DNA of 64,000 nucleotides from Pseudomonas haemolytica. Lineage in GTDB: Bacteria > Pseudomonadota > Gammaproteobacteria > Pseudomonadales > Pseudomonadaceae. Numbering within the stretch: position 1 is the first letter of the stretch; each line of letters begins with the position of its first letter. Position numbers and translations under genes: made by a program. The stretch is from contig NZ_VOIW01000001.1 of the NCBI RefSeq assembly GCF_009659625.1, positions 496,001-560,000 of the forward strand. The letters run 5' to 3'. Below are positions 47,647 through 56,475 of this stretch, piece after piece. The notes beneath the pieces were generated by a model. The model did not search any database. It saw only the letters and a program-made list of their open reading frames with translations, and was not told the origin of the DNA.

Positions 47647-47659
47647 GAGAATGATTGTC
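47647..47659. promoter_or_regulatory. Fur-like box before bfd
   Basis: GAGAATGATTGTC matches GATAAT-G-ATTATC with two mismatches, 55 bp upstream of the bfd start. Consistent with iron repression of bfd. Confidence 0.65.
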
Positions 47660-47836
47660 AAAATAGTTTCATCAGCAATTTGGCACGTATTCCCCGTGCG
47701 CTGACGAACGGTTTTTTCGGTGTATGATGGTCGGTCTTCACGAAGCGTGATTGCGTCATGTTTCTGTCAGCTTTTACAGGCAGGCTCGACCGGTCCTTTT
47801 ACTTCAATCTTCACCCCTCACATCAGGAGATATCCA

Positions 47837-48439
47837 ATGAGCGTACTCGTCGGCAAACAAGCCCCGGATTTCGACGTTCCAGCCGTCCTCGGCAATGGCG
47901 AAATCGTTGACAGCTTCAAACTGTCTGAAGCCATCAAAGGCAAATACGGCCTGGTGTTCTTCTACCCGCTGGACTTCACCTTCGTCTGCCCATCGGAGCT
48001 GATCGCCCTGGACCACCGCATGGACGATTTCAAGGCGCGCAACGTTGAAGTGGTTGCTGTTTCCATCGACTCCCATTTCACCCACAACGCCTGGCGTAAC
48101 ACTGCCATCAATGATGGCGGCATCGGCAAAGTCAAATACACCATGGCTGCCGACATGAAGCACGACATCGCCAAGGCGTACGACGTTGAGTCCGAAGGCG
48201 GCGTGGCGTTCCGCGGTGCGTTCCTGATCGACGATAAGGGCGTTGTTCGCTCGCAGATCATTAACGACCTGCCGCTGGGCCGTAACATGGAAGAGCTGAT
48301 CCGTCTGGTCGACGCCCTGCAATTCCACGAAGAGCACGGTGAAGTCTGCCCTGCCAACTGGAAAAAAGGCGACAAAGGCATGAATGCTTCGCCAGAAGGT
48401 GTAGCGGCTTACCTGACCGAGAACGCTGGCAAGCTGTAA
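47837..48439 (+). CDS. 2-Cys peroxiredoxin (AhpC/TSA family)
   Basis: 200 aa from ATG 47837 (AGGAGA upstream). Peroxidatic Cys in FYPLDFTFVCPSEL (about residue 50) and resolving Cys in HGEVCPANWKKG (about 173). It reduces H2O2 and organic peroxides using thioredoxin or AhpF-like reductase. Stands in the same place as P. aeruginosa PA3529, beside bfd and rnt. Followed by a terminator. Confidence 0.95.
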   Translation: MSVLVGKQAPDFDVPAVLGNGEIVDSFKLSEAIKGKYGLVFFYPLDFTFVCPSELIALDHRMDDFKARNVEVVAVSIDSHFTHNAWRNTAINDGGIGKVKYTMAADMKHDIAKAYDVESEGGVAFRGAFLIDDKGVVRSQIINDLPLGRNMEELIRLVDALQFHEEHGEVCPANWKKGDKGMNASPEGVAAYLTENAGKL

Positions 48440-48453
48440 GCCAGGTTTGAAGC

Positions 48454-48486
48454 AAAAAAAACCGGCCTGAGAAGGCCGGTTTTTTT
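48454..48486 (+). terminator. Terminator after the peroxiredoxin gene
   Basis: ACCGGCC and GGCCGGT arms, 6-nt loop, T-run after, A-run before; 15 bp after the stop. Confidence 0.92.
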
Positions 48487-48497
48487 ATGCGTGGGAG

Positions 48498-48680
48498 TAG
48501 GGGGCGTTCTCAATTAGTTTCCCCCCCGCTTTAAGGCACAACCCGAAGGGCCGGGCCTGCTGCTGTGCAGGGCTGCGTTGCTCGAAGCTTATTTGGAATG
48601 ACCAAACCACGCTTCTCGCGCCTTGCCCTGCACAGCAGCAGACCCCGCGCGGGGGGGAAACTAATTGAGAACGCCCCCTA
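48498..48680. mobile_element. MITE-like palindromic element, 183 bp
   Basis: 32-bp inverted repeats at 48498-48529 and 48649-48680 (30 bp exact plus 2 more inner pairs), starting TAGGGGGCG and ending CGCCCCCTA. A second inner pair of exact 17-bp arms lies at 48557-48573 and 48625-48641. The ends are TA, as in IS630/Tc1-type target sites. No open frame or transposase inside. It sits between the peroxiredoxin terminator and the rnt stop codon (48685). Confidence 0.85.
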
Positions 48681-48684
48681 AACC

Positions 48685-49356
48685 TCAGTCGTTGAAGTCT
48701 TCCCAGCCACCCATCTGTTTCCAGCGATTGACGATGCCGCAAAACAGATCGGCAGTCTTCTCGGTGTCGTAGCGGGCCGAGTGGGCCTCACGACCGTCGA
48801 AGTCGATACCGGCTGCCTGGCAGGCTTTGGCCAGTACCGTCTGACCGTAGGCCAGGCCGGCAAGGGTCGCGGTGTCGAAGCTGGAGAACGGGTGAAACGG
48901 GTTGCGCTTCATGTCCAGTCGCGCCACGGCTGCATTCAGGAAACCCAGGTCGAAACTGCTGTTATGGCCGACCAGGATCGCGCGTTTGCAGCCATTGGCC
49001 TTCAATGCCTTGCGCACGCCACGGAAGATATCGGTCAGCGCCGCTTCTTCACTTACGGCCATGCGCAGCGGGTGGTCGAGCTTGATCCCGGTGAACTCCA
49101 GGGCAGCGGCTTCGATATTGGCGCCTTCGAACGGCTCGACACGGAAGAAGTGGGTGTGTTCCGGGAACACGAAACCCTGTTCGTCCATGCCGATGGTGGT
49201 CGCGGCGATTTCCAGCAAGGCGTCGGTGGCGCAGTTGAAACCACCGGTTTCTACGTCGATGACAACCGGCAGATAACCGCGAAAACGTTCGGCCATCGGG
49301 TGGCGCGAGCCGCCGCCACTGTGCTCTTGTTCGTCGTCGTAATGGTCTTCACTCAC
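48685..49356 (-). CDS. rnt: RNase T
   Basis: 223 aa DEDDh exonuclease: DVETGG (Exo I), HNSSFDLGF (Exo II) and [10 protein letters not shown] (Exo III). It trims 3' ends of tRNA and other stable RNA. Start overlaps the pyrC stop by 4 bp. Its 3' end lies 4 bp from the MITE-like element. Confidence 0.97.
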   Translation of the reverse strand: MSEDHYDDEQEHSGGGSRHPMAERFRGYLPVVIDVETGGFNCATDALLEIAATTIGMDEQGFVFPEHTHFFRVEPFEGANIEAAALEFTGIKLDHPLRMAVSEEAALTDIFRGVRKALKANGCKRAILVGHNSSFDLGFLNAAVARLDMKRNPFHPFSSFDTATLAGLAYGQTVLAKACQAAGIDFDGREAHSARYDTEKTADLFCGIVNRWKQMGGWEDFND

Positions 49357-50399
49357 TTGCTTTCCTCCAGCAGGCGCCAGCGCAGTGTTTCACCGGCGCG
49401 CAGCGGGATAACAGTCAGCTCGCCAAACGGCAGGCTGGCAGGGGCGGTCCAATCTTCACGAACCAGGGTAATGCGGTCGGTATTTGCCGGCAGGCCGTAG
49501 AAACGCGGGCCATTGAGGCTGGCGAAGCCTTCGAGTTTGTCCAGGGCGTTGCGCTGTTCGAATGCCTCGGCATACAACTCGATGGCGGCGAATGCCGTGT
49601 AGCAGCCGGCACAGCCGCATGCAGCTTCCTTGGCATGCTGGGCGTGGGGGGCCGAGTCGGTGCCGAGGAAAAACTTCGGATTACCGCTGGTGGCGGCATC
49701 CAGCAGCGCCACCTGGTGGGTGTTGCGCTTGAGGATCGGCAGGCAATAGAAGTGCGGCCGGATCCCGCCCACCAGCATGTGGTTACGGTTGTAGAGCAGG
49801 TGATGCGCGGTGATGGTCGCGCCCACGTTGGCTGAGGCCTCGGTGACGAACTGCACGGCATCAGCGGTGGTGATGTGTTCGAACACCACCTTGAGCGTCG
49901 GGAACAGTTCGACCAGGCGGCGCATATGCTCGTCGATGAAGATCTTCTCACGATCGAACACATCCACATCGCCACGGGTAACTTCACCGTGGATCAGCAG
50001 CGGCATGCCGATGTCGGCCATGGCTTCGATCGCCGGCAGGATCTTGTCGATACTGGTCACGCCGGAGTCGGAGTTGGTGGTCGCGCCCGCCGGGTACAGC
50101 TTGGCGGCATGCACGAAACCGCTGGCCTTGGCCTGGCGAATTTCTTCAGGCTGGGTGCGGTCGGTCAAGTAGAGCACCATCAGCGGTTCGAAGCGGCTGC
50201 CGGCCGGTCGTGCAGCGAGGATGCGCTGGCGATAGGCGTCGGCTTCTGCGGCATTGCGAACCGGAGGTACCAGGTTAGGCATGATGATGGCACGGCCAAA
50301 CGTGCGCGCCACATCGGCCACGGTTTGGGGTAACGCAGCACCATCGCGAAGATGAATATGCCAGTCGTCGGGACGCAGCAGGGTCAGGCGGTCGGACAT
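49353..50399 (-). CDS. pyrC: PyrC, dihydroorotase
   Basis: 348 aa from the ATG at 50399; a 20-codon in-frame extension has no ribosome site. Zn-binding HIHLRDG near the start, metal ligands HGEV and the His pairs of ITAHH, and [10 protein letters not shown]. Class II dihydroorotase of pyrimidine synthesis, closing N-carbamoyl-aspartate to dihydroorotate. Coupled with rnt. Confidence 0.96.
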   Translation of the reverse strand: MSDRLTLLRPDDWHIHLRDGAALPQTVADVARTFGRAIIMPNLVPPVRNAAEADAYRQRILAARPAGSRFEPLMVLYLTDRTQPEEIRQAKASGFVHAAKLYPAGATTNSDSGVTSIDKILPAIEAMADIGMPLLIHGEVTRGDVDVFDREKIFIDEHMRRLVELFPTLKVVFEHITTADAVQFVTEASANVGATITAHHLLYNRNHMLVGGIRPHFYCLPILKRNTHQVALLDAATSGNPKFFLGTDSAPHAQHAKEAACGCAGCYTAFAAIELYAEAFEQRNALDKLEGFASLNGPRFYGLPANTDRITLVREDWTAPASLPFGELTVIPLRAGETLRWRLLEESK

Positions 50400-50555
50400 T
50401 GGGGATTCCAGGCGGGTCAATCTGGTGGGAATGCTACCGGAAAAGACTCTTGCAGGCACTCGCTATCAAGTTTTGCCGGATGCGACCGATATCCCCGGGT
50501 ATGCCTTAACGATGTATGACGCTTTGAAGTGTTGTAGAAACCAGTGGAGCCTCCC

Positions 50556-51464
50556 GTGCGCCAGCATTATCTAGCCCTGCTCAGTGTGTTCGCCAGCCTG
50601 CCTGCGATGGCTCTCACGTTCCAGACGCGCCTGGAGAATATTGAGTGGAAGGTAGAGGGCGACCAGTTCGAGTGCCGCCTGACCCAGCCGATCGCCGATT
50701 TCGGTTCGGGTGAGTTCGTGCGCCGCGCCGGCGAGCAGGCGACGTTTCGCCTGAAAGCCTATAACGGCTCGCTGGGCGTGGGTTCGGCGACCTTGTTGGC
50801 TGCCGCCGCACCTTGGCAGCCGGGGCGTGCTGATATCAACCTTGGCGCGGTGCGCGTCGGCAGTGGTGATGTCTTGTTCAATAGCTCTCAGGCCCAGGCC
50901 GGGCGTCTGTTCACCGGATTGCTCGAAGGGCGCAGCCCGACCGTGCGGCATTACGGGCGCGAAGGCGGTTACTCGGAAATTCGCTTGCTGCCAGTCAAGT
51001 TCAACAAGGCCTATAACGACTATCAGTTGTGCACCACCAAGCTGCTGCCAATGAATTATGACCAGGTCAAACAGACAGAAGTCGGTTTCCCAGGTGGTGG
51101 CATCGAGTTGGATGCGGCGGCCAAAAAGAAGCTGGACGTGATTCTCGCATTCATGAAAGCCGACCCTACCGTCAATCACATCGAGTTGAATGGCCATTCC
51201 GACAACAGCGGCAACCGCCTGACCAACCGCGATATTTCGCGCCGTCGTGGGCTAGCGGTGATGGACTACTTCAAGGCCAATGGCCTCCAGGAGTCGCAGA
51301 TCACTCTGCGCTTCCATGGGGAAAGCTACCCCCTGGCACCCAACACCAATGCCGCCAATCGCGCCCGCAATCGTCGTGTGAATATTCAACTTGAGCGAGT
51401 GGCTGCCCCCGAGAAACCGGCACCCCAGGCCACCGCGCCGAATAACCCAGCAGCCACGTCATAG
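50556..51464 (+). CDS. motY: MotY, flagellar OmpA-like stator-ring protein
   Basis: 302 aa. GTG start at 50556 with GGAG six nt upstream; signal peptide to about residue 20 (LLSVFASLPAMA). N-terminal MotY domain and C-terminal OmpA/peptidoglycan-binding domain (about 190-285, ELNGHSDNSGNRLTNRDIS). MotY forms the T ring around the basal body with MotX and holds the stator in polar flagella. Divergent from pyrC, next to argG. Confidence 0.88.
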   Translation: MRQHYLALLSVFASLPAMALTFQTRLENIEWKVEGDQFECRLTQPIADFGSGEFVRRAGEQATFRLKAYNGSLGVGSATLLAAAAPWQPGRADINLGAVRVGSGDVLFNSSQAQAGRLFTGLLEGRSPTVRHYGREGGYSEIRLLPVKFNKAYNDYQLCTTKLLPMNYDQVKQTEVGFPGGGIELDAAAKKKLDVILAFMKADPTVNHIELNGHSDNSGNRLTNRDISRRRGLAVMDYFKANGLQESQITLRFHGESYPLAPNTNAANRARNRRVNIQLERVAAPEKPAPQATAPNNPAATS

Positions 51465-51592
51465 GTGCGACCATCGGTCGCCCACTCGACATAATCTGTC
51501 GCTTTATCTTCATTTGCTGTCGCGCCCCTGTAATTTCACGGTTTTGATCGGTAGAATCGACGCCTTTCCGTACAACCCCGTGGAGTGATGGC

Positions 51593-52810
51593 ATGGCCGA
51601 CGTAAACAAGGTCGTTCTCGCGTATTCCGGCGGCCTGGACACTTCGGTGATCCTCAAGTGGCTGCAGGATACTTATAACTGTGAAGTGGTGACCTTCACC
51701 GCTGACCTGGGTCAGGGCGAAGAGGTCGAACCTGCACGTGCCAAGGCGCAAGCCATGGGCGTGAAAGAGATCTACATTGATGACCTGCGCGAAGAGTTCG
51801 TCCGCGATTTCGTTTTCCCGATGTTTCGCGCCAACACTGTCTACGAAGGTGAGTACCTGCTGGGTACCTCCATCGCACGTCCGCTGATCGCCAAGCGCCT
51901 GATCGAAATCGCCAACGAAACCGGCGCCGACGCCATTTCCCATGGTGCCACCGGCAAGGGCAACGACCAGGTACGTTTCGAACTGGGTGCCTACGCACTC
52001 AAACCCGGTGTAAAAGTGATTGCCCCTTGGCGTGAATGGGACCTGCTGTCCCGTGAAAAGCTGATGGATTACGCTGAAAAGCACGGGATCCCGATCGAGC
52101 GCCATGGCAAGAAGAAGTCGCCGTACTCGATGGACGCCAACCTGCTGCACATTTCCTATGAAGGTGGCGTGCTGGAAGACACCTGGACCGAGCACGAAGA
52201 AGACATGTGGAAATGGACCGTCTCCCCGGAGAACGCTCCTGACAAGCCGCAATACCTGGAACTGACCTACCGCAACGGCGATATCGTCGCGCTGGACGGC
52301 GTTGAAATGACCCCGGCCACCGTATTGGCGACCCTGAACCGGATCGGTGGCCAGCACGGTATCGGCCGTCTCGACATCGTCGAGAACCGCTATGTGGGCA
52401 TGAAGTCCCGTGGCTGCTACGAAACCCCGGGCGGCACCATCATGCTGCGCGCCCACCGCGCTATCGAATCCATCACCCTGGACCGCGAGGTCGCCCACCT
52501 CAAAGACGAGCTGATGCCCAAGTACGCCAGCTTGATCTACACCGGTTACTGGTGGAGCCCTGAGCGCCTGATGCTGCAACAGATGATCGACGCCTCCCAG
52601 GCTCACGTGAACGGTGTGGTGCGCCTGAAGCTGTACAAGGGCAACGTGATCGTCACCGGCCGCAAGTCCGATGAGTCACTGTTCGACTCTAATATCGCCA
52701 CCTTCGAAGAAGACGGCGGGGCCTACAACCAGGCGGACGCGGCCGGCTTTATCAAGTTGAATGCGCTGCGCATGCGTATTGCTGCCAACAAGGGCCGCTC
52801 GTTGTTCTGA
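51593..52810 (+). CDS. argG: ArgG, argininosuccinate synthase
   Basis: 405 aa. ATP-binding [10 protein letters not shown] at 11-20, and [11 protein letters not shown] with YAEKHGIP, in the standard family order. It makes argininosuccinate from citrulline, Asp and ATP, following ArgF. GGAG eight nt upstream of the ATG. Terminator follows. Confidence 0.97.
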   Translation: MADVNKVVLAYSGGLDTSVILKWLQDTYNCEVVTFTADLGQGEEVEPARAKAQAMGVKEIYIDDLREEFVRDFVFPMFRANTVYEGEYLLGTSIARPLIAKRLIEIANETGADAISHGATGKGNDQVRFELGAYALKPGVKVIAPWREWDLLSREKLMDYAEKHGIPIERHGKKKSPYSMDANLLHISYEGGVLEDTWTEHEEDMWKWTVSPENAPDKPQYLELTYRNGDIVALDGVEMTPATVLATLNRIGGQHGIGRLDIVENRYVGMKSRGCYETPGGTIMLRAHRAIESITLDREVAHLKDELMPKYASLIYTGYWWSPERLMLQQMIDASQAHVNGVVRLKLYKGNVIVTGRKSDESLFDSNIATFEEDGGAYNQADAAGFIKLNALRMRIAANKGRSLF

Positions 52811-52827
52811 CTATTAGATGCGTTGTG

Positions 52828-52861
52828 AAAATGGCCTCTTGCTCAAGGGGCCATTTTTTTT
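52828..52861 (+). terminator. Terminator after argG
   Basis: AAAATGGCC and GGCCATTTT arms, extended inward by TCTT and AAGG, with T-run after. Confidence 0.93.
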
Positions 52862-53432
52862 GCCTGGATATTGGAGGGCGAGCGTTAACTAGGTGTCAAT
52901 GTTTAATGGCGTTTAGCATGTGTAAGTTTTCCGTAACTAGAGAGGGGGATTTCTGTTGTTGCCTTTATTTTCAGGGATGAATGATTTTTTACATCTGACG
53001 AGGAACTATTTCTGACAGAAAATTCACTCATGTAAGTGCAAGTGGTATGTGAATTGTTGAATTTTCTGTAGGAACTTTGAGTGTGTGTAAAAATGTTAAA
53101 TGGAACTAACCTAAAGGGCGCGTGCGCGCCACTTTGCGTGCGTCATGATCAGAAGCAAGGGGCATTTCCTGAAAGTCATGTGCGGCACGTTTACCTTTCG
53201 TGGCTCATACCGAGGATATTTCACTCAAAATATGTATGCGTCGAGAAAGGTCTGAAAGGAAGCGTAAAGGCACACACCCATAAGTTGGCGATTTTTTGTA
53301 GGTTAATTCCTATCTTCTTGTGGGTTGGGTCTCTGCCTGCTGTTGCTCGGGGGGGAATGCTATGCCAACTAGTAATCGACTAGGCTATTGTGCTTGCTCT
53401 AAATAATTCGAACAGCGAAATTGGACTTTCTC
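52862..53432. other. AT-rich gap before the LuxR-type regulator (571 bp)
   Basis: Low GC compared with its flanks. It has no confident gene; the only frame of note is 53081-53383. The last part encodes a hydrophobic stretch like a signal peptide that stops early. Several TGTAAG-like words (for example near 52918) do not form a full GacA box. Confidence 0.5.
53081..53383 (+). pseudogene. Doubtful ORF; possible remnant of a sensor gene
   Basis: 100-codon frame with low-complexity composition at the start. Its end, KLAIFCRLIPIFLWVGSLPAVA, has the form of a signal peptide such as those of BvgS-type hybrid kinases, but the frame stops 13 codons later. Upstream of LuxR-type regulators one often finds a BvgS-like kinase, so this may be the head of a deleted gene. 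It could equally be chance. Confidence 0.25.
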
Positions 53433-54065
53433 ATGAATAAAGTGCTGATCGTGGATGATCATCCCGTCATTCGTCTTGCTGTGCGCATGCTAATGGAGCG
53501 TCATGGTTATGAGGTCGTTGCCGAGACTGATAACGGTGTCGATGCGTTGCAACTTGCACGGGAACATATGCCGGACATTGTCATACTGGATATCGGAATT
53601 CCCAAGCTCGATGGCCTGGAAGTTATTTGCCGGTTGGCTTCAACCAAGCAGGCTGTATCGTTCAAGGTGTTGGTTCTGACGTCCCAGGCTCCCGGCCATT
53701 TTTCCATGCGCTGCATGCAGGCGGGGGCGGCCGGCTATGTGTGCAAACAGCAGGATCTCACAGAACTGTTGAGTGCTATCAAGGCGGTGCTCTCCGGCTA
53801 TAGCTACTTCCCGAACCAAGCGCTGAACTCGGTGCGCTCAACCATGGGCAACGCCAGTGAAGCCGACATGGTCGAGCGCCTGTCGGGGCGAGAGATGATG
53901 GTGCTGCAACAGCTGGCCCGCGGCAAAACCAACAAGGAGATTGCCGACGGTATGTTCCTCAGCAATAAAACCGTCAGTACCTACAAGACTCGCCTGCTAC
54001 TCAAGCTCAATGCCCGCTCCCTTGTGGACCTGATCGAACTGGCCCAGCGCAACGGTCTGGTCTAG
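53433..54065 (+). CDS. Response regulator, LuxR/NarL type (BvgA/FixJ-like)
   Basis: 210 aa from ATG 53433. REC domain with Asp54-type acceptor (IVILDIGIPKLDG) and a LuxR-type HTH at the C-terminus (LSGREMMVLQQLARGKTNKE, KTVSTYKTRLLLKL). It resembles BvgA/EvgA regulators. No partner kinase is encoded in the window. It is followed by a terminator on the other strand. Confidence 0.9.
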   Translation: MNKVLIVDDHPVIRLAVRMLMERHGYEVVAETDNGVDALQLAREHMPDIVILDIGIPKLDGLEVICRLASTKQAVSFKVLVLTSQAPGHFSMRCMQAGAAGYVCKQQDLTELLSAIKAVLSGYSYFPNQALNSVRSTMGNASEADMVERLSGREMMVLQQLARGKTNKEIADGMFLSNKTVSTYKTRLLLKLNARSLVDLIELAQRNGLV

Positions 54066-54104
54066 GAGGGCTTTGTACCGCACCAACACCCGTGTAACCG
54101 GCAG

Positions 54105-54127
54105 AAAAAAGCCTCCGTCAGGGAGGC
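54105..54127 (-). terminator. Terminator after the PA3496-like gene
   Basis: GCCTCC and GGAGGC arms, 5-nt loop, T-run on the minus strand. It lies 22 bp after the small gene. Confidence 0.85.
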
Positions 54128-54148
54128 TTCCGGTCATTAACGCATCGA

Positions 54149-54331
54149 TCAGAGATCGAAGTCGTAATCGGCCAGCTGTTTTTGCAAGCGTCGCTCTTCC
54201 AGAAGATTGTCGATAGTGCGGCGTTTGCTCAAATTGGTCTTGGCCACCTCTGCCACAGGCGCCTCTTGCCCATCGTCATCCGACTCAACGAGGTCGTCCT
54301 CCACTTCCAGTTGTTCTTTGCCAGTGCTCAT
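54149..54331 (-). CDS. PA3496-family small acidic protein
   Basis: 60 aa, acidic N-terminal half (EVEDDLVESDDDGQE), then KRRTIDNLLEERRLQKQLADYDFDL, the conserved end of a Pseudomonas family named after PA3496, proposed to have an envelope role. It sits beside nth as in P. aeruginosa. The function is not established. Confidence 0.75.
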   Translation of the reverse strand: MSTGKEQLEVEDDLVESDDDGQEAPVAEVAKTNLSKRRTIDNLLEERRLQKQLADYDFDL

Positions 54332-54438
54332 AAGGTTAACTCCGGGCTAAGACTGCCGTTGGGGCTCCTTATAGCGATAATCCGCGAAAGGGTAAAAAAG
54401 ATTTTTTCAATCGACAGATGGATAAAACCAATGGTCGC

Positions 54439-55077
54439 TCAATCGTCGGACGTCTTGTCCTTGTATTCACACAGGTCTTCGATCCGACAGCTGCCGCACC
54501 GCGGCTTGCGGGCCTGGCAAACGTAGCGTCCGTGCAGGATCAGCCAGTGATGGGAGTCGAGCAAGTACGGCTTGGGTACGAACTTCATCAATTGCTTTTC
54601 CACCTCAACCACGTTTTTACCGCGGGCGATACCGGTTCGGTTGCTCACCCGGAAAATGTGCGTATCCACCGCCATGGTCAACTGTCGGAATGCCGTATTG
54701 AGTACCACGTTAGCGGTTTTTCGGCCCACGCCGGGTAACGCCTCAAGGGCTTCGCGGGTTTGCGGCACCTCACCACCATGCAACTCCATCAGCAGGCGGC
54801 ACGTCTCGATCACGTTCTTGGCCTTGCTGTTGTACAGGCCAATGGTCTTGATGTATTCGGACAAGCCCTCCACACCCAGGGCATGAATCGCAGCGGGTGT
54901 ATTGGCCACGGGATACAACTTCGCCGTGGCCTTGTTGACGCCAACGTCTGTGGATTGGGCCGATAGGATCACCGCGATCAGCAACTCGAACGGCGAGGAG
55001 TAGGCCAGTTCGGTTTTGGGTTCAGGATTGTCTTCGTGAAACCTGCGGAAAATTTCCAGGCGTTTTGCGGCGTTCAT
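54439..55077 (-). CDS. nth: Nth, endonuclease III
   Basis: 212 aa. Helix-hairpin-helix LPGVGRKTANVVLN with the catalytic Lys (about 120) and Asp (VDTHIFR, about 138); C-terminal [4Fe-4S] C-x6-C-x2-C-x5-C (CQARKPRCGSCRIEDLC). A bifunctional glycosylase/AP lyase for oxidised pyrimidines. In P. aeruginosa it ends the rnf operon; here only the RsxB-like gene is upstream. Confidence 0.97.
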   Translation of the reverse strand: MNAAKRLEIFRRFHEDNPEPKTELAYSSPFELLIAVILSAQSTDVGVNKATAKLYPVANTPAAIHALGVEGLSEYIKTIGLYNSKAKNVIETCRLLMELHGGEVPQTREALEALPGVGRKTANVVLNTAFRQLTMAVDTHIFRVSNRTGIARGKNVVEVEKQLMKFVPKPYLLDSHHWLILHGRYVCQARKPRCGSCRIEDLCEYKDKTSDD

Positions 55078-55218
55078 GGGCAGAGCGGTTCCTTGCGGGT
55101 GGTCTACGTCATTTGGAAAAAAGGATTCGGGCCTGGAGCCTTGCGAGCAATAACCGGGGCAGGATAAACCCGGCAGGTATCAATGTGGAGGCGGCCATGT
55201 CGCGTAGCAAGGCCCTGC

Positions 55219-56388
55219 TCATTCGGAGCGTGGCATATGGGCTTCTACCTGACGCTGTGCCTCGTCCAGTTTGCGTTGCGCTGCGTTCAACTCATCTGCA
55301 TGGGTGCCCGGTTGGCGTTGTAACTTGCTGAAATCGGCACGGGCGTAGGCTAAAGCGGTTTTCAACTGGCGCAGTTGGCTGTCGATAGGGCGCTTTTCCA
55401 CACGCTGCAAAACGGGCGCAGGCTGCTCGGAGGCAGCTTCGGCCTCATGCAGGTTTTGCTCGGCGGCGGTCAACGCGGCACTCAACGTAGCCAGTTGTTG
55501 CGTATCAGCGCTCTGCTCCTGCGCCCTTTTCAACTCGGCGCGACGCATCGCTAGCTGGATCTTGGCGCGCTTGAGTTCTGGGTCCTTGGGGGTTGATGTC
55601 GCTGGCGGGCTGCCCACTTCAAGCGTGGCCAGTGCCTGCTCCGCGGCTTCGAATTGTTGTTGCAGGACGATCAGTCGCGACTGCTGCTCAAAGGTCGGAG
55701 GGTGACCAAATGCCTTCAAGGATTTGTGCAACTGAGCGCGGCTCATCGCGACAGTGATTTTGGCTTTTTTGATCGCGGCATCCTGAACAACCTGATGGTT
55801 ATCTACAGGGATTGCGTCCATCGGCGTCGAGCGCTTGGCCCGCGCCAGGCGTTCTGCGAGCTTGTGCTCTTCTTCCCGTTGCAGCCGCGCGTTGCGCTGT
55901 TCATAGCGCAGCCGTGCCCGATCACGCTTGAGGCGGCGTTCATGGCGCTCGAGATCGTTGGCCGCCAGGCCACCCACTATTGGCACCACGCTGACCAGTG
56001 GGCGCATCTCAATGCAGTCGACCGGGCAGGGGGCGACACACAGATCGCACCCTGTGCACTCGTCGATAATCACCGTATGCATCAACTTGGCAGCACCGAC
56101 AATGGCATCCACTGGGCAAGCCTGAATGCATTTAGTACAACCGATGCATTCGGCTTCGCGGATATAGGCGAGCTGTGCCGGCGCTTCTCCGCGGCTGGTA
56201 TCCAGGTCGAGCACCGGTACGCGTAGCAAGTGCGCGAGCCCTGCGATGGTTTCCTGCCCACCCGGCGGGCACTTGTTGATTGCCTCGCCTTTAGCGATGC
56301 CCTCGGCGTAAGGCTTACAGCCCGGGTGCCCGCACTTGCCGCATTGAGTCTGCGGTAGCAGCGCGTCGATACGTTGAATGAGGTTCAT
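55219..56388 (-). CDS. rsxB: RsxB/RnfB-like ferredoxin with long C-terminal extension
   Basis: 389 aa. Starts directly with the RnfB Fe-S region ([20 protein letters not shown] and INKCPPGG), then two [4Fe-4S] motifs [16 protein letters not shown] and [16 protein letters not shown]. The N-terminal membrane helix of E. coli RsxB is missing, and no upstream in-frame start supplies it. From about 150 on, a charged Ala/Glu/Arg/Lys-rich helical tail replaces the usual short end, with repeated [22 protein letters not shown] units. No rnfA, C, D, G or E is present nearby. A soluble electron carrier role is inferred. Confidence 0.88.
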   Translation of the reverse strand: MNLIQRIDALLPQTQCGKCGHPGCKPYAEGIAKGEAINKCPPGGQETIAGLAHLLRVPVLDLDTSRGEAPAQLAYIREAECIGCTKCIQACPVDAIVGAAKLMHTVIIDECTGCDLCVAPCPVDCIEMRPLVSVVPIVGGLAANDLERHERRLKRDRARLRYEQRNARLQREEEHKLAERLARAKRSTPMDAIPVDNHQVVQDAAIKKAKITVAMSRAQLHKSLKAFGHPPTFEQQSRLIVLQQQFEAAEQALATLEVGSPPATSTPKDPELKRAKIQLAMRRAELKRAQEQSADTQQLATLSAALTAAEQNLHEAEAASEQPAPVLQRVEKRPIDSQLRQLKTALAYARADFSKLQRQPGTHADELNAAQRKLDEAQRQVEAHMPRSE

Positions 56389-56435
56389 GCTTTGATCATA
56401 GCGTTGACGCCCGGCCCTGTGAGGTGGGCAAGCTG

Positions 56436-56463
56436 AAAAGCCCCGTCGCTGGAACGGCGGGGC
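56436..56463 (-). terminator. Terminator after metG
   Basis: GCCCCGTCG and CGGCGGGGC arms (one G-T pair) with a T-run on the minus strand. It separates metG from rsxB. Confidence 0.9.
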
Positions 56464-56475
56464 ATTTTGCAGGAT

